The notes under the pieces: generated by a model | Databases searched by the model: none | Seen by the model: only the letters and a program-made list of their open reading frames with translations | Told to the model about the DNA's origin: nothing | Program-made: the position numbers and the translations under genes | Shown: positions 54,110 to 64,000 of the stretch, piece after piece | Layout of the letters: every line of letters starts with the position of its first letter | How positions within the stretch are numbered: the first letter of the stretch is position 1 | Assembly (NCBI RefSeq): GCF_014898815.1 | Contig: NW_026515535.1 | Coordinates: 1-64,000 of the forward strand | Direction of reading: 5' to 3' | From: Panonychus citri | Lineage: Eukaryota > Arthropoda > Arachnida > Trombidiformes > Tetranychidae | Length of the DNA stretch: 64,000 bases

Positions 54110-56308
54110 TTAATTACCATCAACTTCAATATCACTTTGATCATTTTCAATGATTCCTCTCATTTCATCACTACTATCATCAACCTCTTCCCCCACTTTA
54201 TCATCATTATCATCATGTCTCTTATCATCTTCAAATCTCTTACTCTTACTCGCTCTTTCATCTTTCATTTTTTTACTTTTCTGTTTTCGATGATTAATTA
54301 AATTATCATCAGCTGATCTATCAATTAGCTGAATGTTTATCAACTTTTTAGAATCTGAATCAAGAGTATCAACATGATCATCTTCATCATCTTCATTATT
54401 ATCACCTGAATGATGATGAGAAGATGAACCAATTTTCGAATTTATTCTAATGTCCATTTTATCTTTCATCTGAGAATTTTCATCCTTCTCTTCCGGTTTA
54501 TCTTCTTCATCATCTTTAGATGAATTGTTTCCAATGATGATCATATTTTTAGGAGTATCGATTTCATCATCATCTTCACTCATTGCATCCTTATTACTAT
54601 TAATACTATTTTTACAATTGTTTGGGTGGGGCAGTGGTCGATGATGATGATTATCACCCTCATCATCATCACCATCATCATCTGAATTATCATCTGTATC
54701 TTCATCTTTGGTATTCATTTGGATTAACATGATTGGACTTTGATGATGGTGGTGATTAATATTATTACTATTATTGTGATTGTTGGTTGACTGTAGATGA
54801 CGAGATGACCCTCGATTTGAGGGTCCAAGGTCAATGGGTCCAGTGTTATCATCTATATCATGTTCATCCACTTCCGGGCTTGAAGGTCGAGGTGATGAGG
54901 ACATGAAAGAGTTAACATCATTAGAGGAATCATCATCATCCTCATCTTCATGATCAGATAAAATTGCTCGATGTGATTGTAAATGATGATGATGATGGTG
55001 ATTTCTTGATGATTTTACCGATGATGATGATGATTTAAACAAGCTCGGACCATGATGATGACGGTTATTATTATTATTATTATTATGATAAAGATGATGA
55101 CGAGATGATGATGATGATGTTAATCCACTTGAATTACGTTTACCGTTATTATTACCCAATGTTGATGAAGATCCTGAAGATGCTACGGTTGGTGTTGTTG
55201 TTGAGTTATTGATATTTCATTATCACCTTTAGATGAATTGTTAACATGATTACCTGTTGATGTGGTGGATGATGATGATGATGATGATAATTGATTCTGT
55301 TTATTGCAATTAGAGAGCAGATTTTCAATTGAGAAGGAATTAAATTTTGATTTGAATGCTGATGCAGTTGAAGGATGAAATCCAAGTCCAGTTGATGCGG
55401 TTATGTGGGCAGTTAGATTTTGATGTAATTGATGAAGATGATGAGCAGCGTGAGCATGATGAGATGATAATAATGATGAAAATTGAGCATTTGCAAGAGG
55501 TGAAAAGGAACCTGAACCTCCACCGCCATTGGAACCGCCATTACCACTGCCACTAGTACCGTTACCTCCGAGACCAATAAGTTGAACATTTGATCGTGAG
55601 GATGCTGATGATGAAGAAGATGATGAAGTTGAGAGAAGATGATTTTGATTAGAATTTTTAGTTTTATTGGTTGGATTAGTTAATCCACCGGTTGAGTTAA
55701 TCTTACCATTGGTGGGATTTGGTGTTGATTGTTGTTTGGAGTGGAAAGCGGATGAAATTGAAGATGATGAAGGTGTTATCGTTGTTATTGTTGTCGCTGA
55801 AAGTGAACCTGAAGGTGTGGTTGATGAAGATGATGAGGGTGACATTGAAACCGATGATGAGGATGAATTTGGTGAAAGAGATGAGTGATGATGATGAGAA
55901 TGATGGTGATGATGATGATTACTAATCATTGGTGGTTTTCTCATGATTTCACAAACATCAACATTGAGCACATCATTTAGTAGGCCGAAAATTTCCCCAC
56001 CCACCAAATCTCGTGGTTCTTTACGATTATTAAGTGACCGCAACTCGACAAGTGATTGAATAATACCTTCGGTAAGTGAGGCCGTGTTTACACCAGGCTT
56101 TAATTTAGATTGTTGTAATCGTTTAGCTTGACGCTCTAATTGTTTTCTCATCTTCTTTCCCCTTGTCTCGATCTCGCTTGACAATTTCATCTGGAGGTAT
56201 TGGATCACCCGAACAGGTCTGCGGGTGAGCGTTGTGAGCTGGTCGACCTGGACCCTTCTTGGTGTGCTCCTTTTTCCGCCATTTAGCTCGTCGATTTTGA
56301 AACCAAAC
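54110..56308 (-). CDS. unc-4: unc-4/UNCX homeobox protein, 3' exon(s), 5' end outside window
   Basis: The minus-strand acceptor (ggattttcag) ends at 56309, and the coding frame opens with VWFQNRRAKWRKKE, helix 3 of the homeodomain. Splicing before residue 47 is usual for paired-class homeoboxes. The following KKGPGRPAHNAHPQTCSGDPIPP is diagnostic of unc-4/UNCX. Next comes a basic segment, KKMRKQLERQAKRLQQ, like that of fly Unc-4. The reading frame changes at about 56158 (one extra base in GGGGAAA). It changes again at 55174-55226, where a 53-base intron would restore it. With both resolved, about 714 residues end at TAA 54110-54112. FSIENLLS at 55312-55335 fits the eh1 Groucho-binding motif. 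The rest is rich in His, Ser, Asn and Asp runs. Family members are neuronal transcriptional repressors. Confidence 0.93.
55174..55226 (-). other. unc-4: candidate 53-base intron in unc-4
   Basis: Reading on the minus strand, AAAG is followed by GTGATA at 55226 and TTCAG ends at 55174. Removing the 53 bases joins the upstream frame (…SSKG) to the downstream frame (SSSTLGNNNG) exactly, in phase 1. A second acceptor, CCGTAG, lies nine bases earlier and also keeps frame, so a 44-base intron is possible. The interval itself contains a stop in the upstream frame. It is shorter than any other intron here (78 bases and up) and has a poor pyrimidine tract. A one-base indel is the alternative. Confidence 0.45.
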
Positions 56309-58367
56309 CTGAAAATCCAACAACAACAACAAAAAAAAGGATAAAATGGTTATTTAGAAGATTCAAAGTTCGAAAGGTTCAAATTATCCTTTCATTTTAT
56401 TACTCGATAAACTTTTCGATCACAATAAAAGGTGAATAATGTTTCACTAATCATTTGATTACCAATCATTCTGGTTATGTCTTTTTATCTGCATCAATGA
56501 TTATCATTGCGTTTACACCTCGAAACTGTCAATGAGGGATTTTGTTTCTTTGATTAGAACTTGATAAAAACTTGAATTTCTAAACCTTTTACATATGTTT
56601 CGAGATTTGGACATTTGTGATATTATCGATATCTTTTCAATAATAATTCTCATTCTTATCAGTTGATGATTTTTGTTTTCCAATGGGCCTGATGCCAAGT
56701 CTCCGGAAACATGATGATGATAGAGAATGATGATTGATGCGATTGGGAACAAAATCATCATCTCATCTTCCTCCTTCCACCTCCCCCAATCTCTCTTTCA
56801 ATGTATATAAATGATGACAATCAAGATGAAAATGATGAGATTTTATGTTCTGCTTTTAATTTCATCCCTCATTATGATGAAAATGATAAAGATAATGAAG
56901 ATGAAGGAGAAAAATAGTGAGTGAGAGAGAGAGAGAGGAGTGAGGGTGTTGATGAAATGAAGATAATTTTACCTTGATTGATCTATCATCTTCTATCTTC
57001 ATCAACATCAACATCAAAGTGTTTACAAGATTCAAATGATAATATGAATCAACAATCATGGCGATCATCTGAAAATTTTTTCTTCATATTCGATTCTATT
57101 CCAACTAAAACTATCATTTAATAAATTATATCATTAAAAATCCAACCTGAACCACGCCTTTTTTACTCACTATATTTTACTCACCATTCATCATCACTCA
57201 TCCATCTCTCTCATCATCATCATCATCACCATCTCTGTGTATCATTTTTAAATAAAATCTTTGCCTTCACCATAAATGGAAGATAATCTTTGTAAAATCT
57301 TCATCTTTTTCCTCTGAAGTAAAAAGAAGATGAAAAAAAAAGAAAGAGAGAAATTTTCATCTCTCTCACCATCAGGATTATTTCTCATCCTCATCACCTT
57401 GATCATCTTCCACCCTCCAACCTCCTTCTTCCTCCACCCTCATCCCTAATCATTCATTTACACTTACAAGATAAAATTAAGTTGTTAATGATCAGATGTT
57501 AATCCGAATTGATGAAGATGCAAAAGCAATTTAATAGCCTGCCAACAATTAATCGGATAAAACCTCATCAATATATATTATCCTCTTCCGGTCATCATTA
57601 TCATCATCATCCTCATCACCACCACCACCACCACCGCCAATAACAACGACCCCTAATTACTAACTCTAATTATCATCTCAATCAAAGTTAATCCAATTGA
57701 ATTGATGCGAAAATGAAAACATCAAGAAAACAAGAAAATCCAAAATTACAATTGAAACATTTACACCTCTCATCTTCAATCATGATGATAAATATTTTCC
57801 CTATATAATCATCTCAGCATCCTCATCATTTATCATCAATAATATAGATATTATTTATCTTATCATTGCTATTCAATTAAATTGCCTTTTCTCCAACAAT
57901 TGTATCCCAAACAATCAAATCAAATTGTGATCACTTTTCATGATAATTTATCAATACGAAAAGAGAGTTAATTTTAACTACAATTTGTTAAAAACTATTT
58001 TTCTTTCCTCTTCATCTTCATCATCATTTTTATCATCAATTGTTGTCTAACAATTGTAATCACGCAATTGAGTCAATAATAAATTGTAACTCGATTGTGT
58101 AAATAATAAACAAAGGTTACAAATAGACAATCAAATGAAAAAAAAAGGATGAGGATGAAAACCATTTCCTGGAAATAGTTTGATTTTTGTCATCATCATC
58201 ATTGAATTTAATCCTATAAAAATAAACAACAACAATGATTATTTTTTTTCAATGAGAAACTTATTGTGTTTATCTATAGGGAAGAGGATGATAATCTCAT
58301 CATCATCATCTTAATTTATTGTTTATCAAGTAATAAACAATTGGGTATCTTCATATTATGAGCTAAT

Positions 58368-58859
58368 GTTTGGGAATAGTGATACTTTTGATTTGAGTTA
58401 TTGAAATTTTTCGATCTCATTCGATGAGGAATGAGAGTTTGCTGAGATATTGAATTTTTTCTAGAAATTTTGTTGTTTCTCAAGATATTGCGTCATTTGG
58501 TTGAAAATGACGAAATATCATTGAAACTTCTTCCTCAGTTTCCGGTCAAAATACATGAAATTTTTCTTTGTAATTAATTTTGAATATGGAAATAACACTC
58601 AGCATTCCATTAATTGACCGATTTTGACCATAAATAATCTTCGATTAAAGTTTGATTATTTGTTCAGAGCTACCTCTGAAAAATGACAATTTATTTTCGA
58701 CATACATTCGAAAATCAAATTTTCGATGCTTTGATTTGATGCAATATTCGTGAAAGATACAATTGAAGCTCAAAAGTTGATTAATAATTTCACATAATTT
58801 CAAGAAATTTAATTGAAAATTAAAGTCACCATAATAGCTTGAAAATTTTATTCCCAAAC
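58368..58859. mobile_element. MITE-like element, 492 bp, with 11-bp terminal inverted repeats
   Basis: The ends are perfect inverses: GTTTGGGAATA at 58368-58378 and TATTCCCAAAC at 58849-58859. The interior differs in texture from its surroundings: it lacks GAT tracts and is rich in TTCGA. It contains an internal hairpin with arms at 58484-58497 and 58506-58519 (13 of 14 bases pair, loop of 8, four more outer pairs past a bulge) and a second inverted repeat, TCGAAAAT/ATTTTCGA, near 58709-58728. TTATG occurs just outside both ends if the left border is placed at 58361, which would be a 5-base target duplication. No protein is encoded. It is most likely a non-autonomous DNA transposon. Confidence 0.65.
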
Positions 58860-59060
58860 TTTATGTATATACCTTATTATCATAATGATGATTTAAGAAG
58901 CTCAAGATGAAATTATTTTTCTGTAGTACTTTTTGTTATAACGGTTATCCCATTTTACTTCCGGAAAGTTTATTATTATAAGAAAGAAGATGATGAGGAA
59001 GATAAGGAAGATAAGGAAGACAGAAAAACAATGAATCTAATATTATCTATTATAGGCTTG

Positions 59061-59065
<5 letters not shown>

Positions 59066-59092
<27 letters not shown>
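59066..59092. repeat. (GA)n microsatellite
   Basis: This is a GA run of about 27 bases followed directly by a short GAT run. A degenerate GATGAG tract follows at 59427-59463. Confidence 0.9.
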
Positions 59093-59097
<5 letters not shown>

Positions 59098-60738
59098 GAT
59101 GATGATGAAACAATTTGATCTTCGCAATTATATTAATATGAAAATCGAGTTATCATTTAAAGGTGAAGATAATGAGTCAAGAATATTTGTCATCATTATC
59201 ATTTAACTGTTCTGAAAGTGACCTAGAGCATATATCACATTATGAAGATGAAGATGAAGATAACATTGGATTCTAATATAAATCTGGTAGAAAGATGAAG
59301 ATGAAGAGAATGAGAAAATTTTTTCTATTTACTATCAACCATTTTCTTCATTTAAATTGTTACTCTATTATTGTTATTTGCTCTTGTTGTTACAAGACTT
59401 GGACGTGAATTGAATTGATATGATAATGATGATGATAAGGATGAGGATGAGGATAAGGATGATAAACAATATATAAAAATTGAGATCACGAAGTACAAGG
59501 GCAAAAGTGCAAGTTAAATGTTATCCCTATGAGATAAATGATAATGATCATCATCCTCATCTTTTTCATTTGAGCATCCTCATCCTTTTCTGTCCTATTC
59601 CTTTGCGTCTGATTAACATTTATACAAAAATTAACTTTTCCCCAATCAGTGTAAAAACAAACAATTAATTCTGATGGTAAATCAATTGTTAATCACCAAT
59701 TGATTGTTTTTAGATGGTTAAAGATGTAATTTTGTTTTTCCATCACTTTAATACTAACAAGATTATCCTTTGACCTTGTTAACAAGGGGAAAGTGTGTCA
59801 ATGTTTATTACTAAGGTTAAAAGGCTATCTTGTTGTTGTTGTTTCCATCACTTCATCATTTCCGTATCCTCCTTTTTTTTCCTGCTCTTCTTTTGTCCAG
59901 ATGAATTCAGATTAACCGGAAATTGTCCGTTAGTGTGAAAATGAACAATCTAATTAGGAAATTACAGATTAATCATTGATTCTTATCCCAATTGACATGA
60001 ATCTCTCGCCTTATTGTTAATTGTTAGAGACAATTTGATTGGAGAAATTGATAATCAAGAATGATTAGTGATAGAAAAAAAAGAGAAAAACTAATAAACA
60101 ATTAGATTGTGTTACTACAACTTAATCAACGATATAATAAATTCATTGATGAGATAAACAATTTACTTAATCAACAATCAAATTGAATGATGAAAACAAA
60201 GTTAAAGACAAAACAATCAACCCGGAACAATAATGAATAACAAAACTTAAACAGATGATAAAAGATGCTAATTATCAGAGGCTACTGATGATAATCAAGG
60301 TGTATAATCATCATCATCTTCATCTTCATCATCATCATCATGATGAGATGCTGGTTGTAAAAAGAGAGGATGAATTATGCAAATAAAGATGAGGATGAAT
60401 CGCCAAGCGGCACAAATTTAGATGGATGAGTTTTGTTTAAATCGTTAAACTGTAGATGAAGATTAAGGATATGGATAACAATTTATTTTGATCATCTTCA
60501 AATCCTAATCAATTCACTGATGCGGGTGCCAATTGATGATAATGATTATAATTTACAATTAATCAACTTAAAAATGAAATGGGTGCCGGTAAAAACTGTT
60601 ACATGTTTTTGTATATACATACATTCAATTTAATTTGAATAATAATCAAACTACAAACACAATCAAATACAACAATTGAATATCATTTTCAATTCATAAG
60701 ATACTCAAGGCGTGAATGTTAATCATTTCCCTTCCCTG

Positions 60739-60740
<2 letters not shown>

Positions 60741-60769
<29 letters not shown>
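60741..60769. repeat. (CAT)n microsatellite
   Basis: This is a CAT trinucleotide run of about 29 bases. A C-rich stretch (60779-60812) follows it. Confidence 0.9.
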
Positions 60770-63700
60770 ATGATTAACCCTCCTCGTCCCCACCACCCAC
60801 TACCCACCATCACAATTGTCACAATTAACTTTGTTTCCAATGTCAATGTGTTTAAAATTTGTCACATTAAATTTGTCAATGGTAATTTGTTATGTCCAAT
60901 ACAAAAGTTGTTTCCCTTTTCTCATTGTAATTGTGATTAAATTATCATCACAATTAGATTATCCAACAATTACCTGTAACCATTAATAAATATTATTGAG
61001 CTTTATTGCCTTTTAATTGTTCAAATAAATTGTTACCATTTTGTTGTTGTCAAACAATTTCAAATGAACAATTTGTATCATATTGATAATAAATTGCTAA
61101 TAAATTCAAATTCAACAATTAATCCTAAATTTAGACTCATTTAACAATTAATATTATTAAGTTAACTGTTTGATTTTTTTTTCTCCGCCATTGTTAACAT
61201 TACAATCAGTTAATTCAGTTGTTGTAATCAATACAAAGTTTATATGATTAATTTTTCCCAATCACAATTGAAACTAATCAACTTTATGTTATATCATTTT
61301 TACATTTTAACCAAATTAATATACAATTAAATTGATTGTCCAGTTGAATTTATCATCATTTACTTGATTCAGTTTGTTATTATATTTAAATTTGATTGTA
61401 ATTAATAACAATATTTGATTAATGGTTGATAATCACTCTCATGATTAACATTATAATAAGTTTAATTTTCATATTCATATTCAAGTTGAGCTAATTTTTT
61501 AGACGATTAATTAACTGTTAGGTAAAAATTAATTAATTATTAATTGTGTTGGTTGGTTAAATTGTTGACAGTTGACCAATAAAACAATCAACTATTGTTT
61601 ACCTACTGGTCATTATTATTGTTATCACATTGGTCAAGGGTCAACAGTTTCAATTGAATTAAGTTTGATAATCGTTAATTGTTCAACAATCAGTTAATCA
61701 ATAACAATTTACATAACTAACATTTCCAGCCAAACTTAACTAAATCATTAAGAGTTTGTAATACTCAGAGTAGTTAATCATTTACTCAAATGTAACAATC
61801 AAATTAGTTAATTTTTTTTTGTTCACCATTGAAACTTAACTAACAAACTATTCAATTGTTATTATTGTTGTTATTATTTCATATCTGGTTGATGATTTAA
61901 ACTGGATTAACAATCAACCATTGATTGTGTTGGTTTTTTTTACTCTCACTCTATCATCTTGATTAGTATTATCATTTCTTGATTGTTGGGATAATCATTC
62001 AATTCTGGATTCTCAATCAATCCATCATGATGATTGTCAAACTTTGTATTCTTAATCTAACCTTTGATTAAGAAGAAGCAAAAAAAAGGTTAATCTGATA
62101 ATCATTGATTGTTATCATTATGATTAATACTTTGAGTGTCAATGATTAACTTTTAATTGTTACCATTGGAATTGTCTATTGGTCCTAGTAGTTTATGTTT
62201 GATTGTTTGATTAGACAAATTGATCAAATTGTTACTCTCAAACTTTTGATTATAAATAAACTTGTTGGGAAATTGATGACGTGTTGATTGGTTATCAATC
62301 AAATTAATTACTAATTAGTTACTTGCTAATTGCCAATAACTGATAGACTGATTTACTAATTATCGCAACTAATTTATTCTCATTGAAGAAACAAGAACAA
62401 CAACAATTAGCTTATTACTTTTACTTTACTGATTTAATTGTTGATGATTGTCAATTGTTTATATAAAATATTATCTCAAAGATAATTAAGAGACATTAAA
62501 TTGTTTGTTTATCAGAATCAAATTAAATCAAATTGAATTACTTTTCGAGATGATCATCATGATGATAATGATGATGGTCGAGGCAGCGAGAAAAAAATCA
62601 ATCCCTTGAATTGATTAACTCTCAATATCATCATTTGGTAATCAAAAATCAATCTTAAATTGTGATCATCCTCATCTTTTCAAATGGTAACCATGGTGAC
62701 GGGAAAAAAATATTTGTCACGACTCTTGATGATAATGATAATTAACTGATCAATATAATGATAATATCAACTGATTGTGTGGTTGTGGTTTCAACAATCA
62801 ACTGATTGAGGTGAAAATCGTAATGAAAATTAGAGGAAAAAAAAATTTCTCATCCAATGATCACAATTTCAATTCTGATGCTTTCAGGGTGAGATGATAA
62901 TGAAGATAAGGGATAATAATGATGATGATGATAAAACAAATCATCATCATCATAATTGTTCAACTGAATATAAAAAAAATATAACAATAATTGTTGGAAT
63001 AAATTATAATTAAATGAGAATCGAGTTGAAATGATAAAATTATCTAACAACCTGAGGCTTGATTGATGATTAAGATAATTTAACAATCATCTTAATCATT
63101 CACATCATCATCATCATCATCATCATCTTAATAATCTTACATGAATTCCTATTTCCTGCTGAACAATCAAGAGATAAATAATAACATTGATAATAAACAT
63201 CACGAAAATGTTTATATTTATAAAAAGTTGAGACTTTTAATTAAACTAATCTGATGATTGAAACAATCAAGTAAATCACGTTAAACGATATAATTAATAA
63301 ATCTGATAAATTTCAAAATCTCATCCCAATTAATATATCTAACTAAGAATGAGAAAGTAATAAGTTATCCTCATCATCTAATCAGCTGTTTCCATCTAAT
63401 ATCATCAGATGAATATATAAATTAATTGATGAAGATGATCAATTTTTCCCATGAATTTTGATCAATGATTTTTGGAAACTGTGATAAATGGATTAGTATA
63501 AAGTTACCACCATCTCCCACACCCAACTAATTTCACAGATTAAGTGTTACGATTTGTTGTTTATGACAGAAATGATAATATAATAAGTTGCTTGTTATCC
63601 TAATCCAATGTTTTCATTTCAAATGTTTATCTAATCCTAATCAGATAAGCTTCTGTTATAATAACAATTTAAAGGACTTTTTAATGAAGTGTAACAATAA

Positions 63701-63978
63701 CATATTATATGTGTGTATTATTATCATATGATTAGGATGATTAAGAGGATATGATGATGAGGATAATGATAATAATAGAGGATGATAAATACTATTAATG
63801 TGGTTCTATTAACAAATGAACAAACTTTATTTGAGGTTTTATATCAAGTCACGTGACACATTTACCGTTATCCCTCATTCTGTATACACCTTTTATCATT
63901 ATTATCCTTTAATCTTTAATCCGATCAAGATGATGAAGATAAACTTGAAAATAATGGTCACGTGGACAAAGAAATAAA

Positions 63979-63996
63979 GAGAGAGAGAGAGAGAGA
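63979..63996. repeat. (GA)n microsatellite at the right edge
   Basis: This is a GA run of about 18 bases ending four bases before the window edge. Confidence 0.85.
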
Positions 63997-64000
63997 TCAA

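Larger units (their letters stand above)
56309..64000 (-). other. unc-4: unc-4 intron, continuing beyond the window
   Basis: I searched the minus strand for the first part of the homeodomain (residues 1-46, with the usual WQLEELE and ALRLDL blocks) and did not find it. The intron upstream of 56308 is therefore at least 7.7 kb. It holds AT-rich spacer, many GAT/ATC tracts, GA runs and one MITE-like insertion at 58368-58859. A (CCA)n-rich patch lies at 57620-57645. Confidence 0.65.

Noticed and set aside
55356..55925. Plus-strand open frames opposite unc-4
   Set aside because: They are antisense shadows of the low-complexity unc-4 coding sequence.
56513..56761. Missing N-terminal homeodomain exon of unc-4
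   Set aside because: The minus-strand translation here has no homeodomain blocks, and no other part of 56309-64000 does either.
60741..60769. CRISPR-like array
   Set aside because: The repeats are short tandem trinucleotides without spacers, in an animal genome.

Overview
The window is nuclear DNA of an animal and almost certainly an arthropod. It is strongly AT-rich. Genes are interrupted by GT-AG introns, there are no operons, and simple repeats such as (GA)n, (GAT)n and (GATGAA)n are dense between and within genes. The three genes I recognise are animal families: a kainate-type ionotropic glutamate receptor, the mismatch-repair protein MLH1, and the paired-class homeobox gene unc-4/UNCX. 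The overall texture (AATTGTT-rich spacers, some very short introns beside multi-kilobase ones) resembles acariform mite genomes. That is an impression from reading, not a species assignment.

Layout. Positions 1-2823 are the 5' flank, holding one candidate non-coding or terminal exon near 929-1078. Positions 2824-20610 (+) carry a complete kainate-type receptor in 11 exons whose joined length is exactly 885 codons including the stop. Positions 20611-21980 hold its probable 3' UTR and then the Mlh1 promoter region, with an inverted pair of E2F-like sites. Positions 21981-24134 (+) are Mlh1 in three exons; it is well conserved to its FERC terminus but is broken by a one-base frame change at about 23112. 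The next 30 kb (24135-54109) hold no gene I can support. They contain microsatellites, a GC-richer structured island at 37.3-37.9 kb that looks like a solo LTR or a structured RNA, a decayed mariner/IS630-type transposase at 46.8-47.1 kb, and three diverged copies of an unrecognised sequence at 47.4-48.5 kb. Positions 54110-56308 (-) are the 3' part of unc-4, from homeodomain helix 3 to the stop. Positions 56309-64000 are its upstream intron; the rest of the homeodomain lies beyond the window. A 492-bp MITE-like element sits in that intron at 58368-58859.

The genes do not form a functional unit. The receptor is a ligand-gated cation channel of nerve or muscle, Mlh1 acts in nuclear mismatch repair, and unc-4 encodes a neuronal transcriptional repressor. 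Mlh1 and unc-4 each carry a single-base frame change inside otherwise conserved sequence. Two such events in one window point to base-calling or assembly error before biology. A second frame change in unc-4 is better explained by a very short intron.
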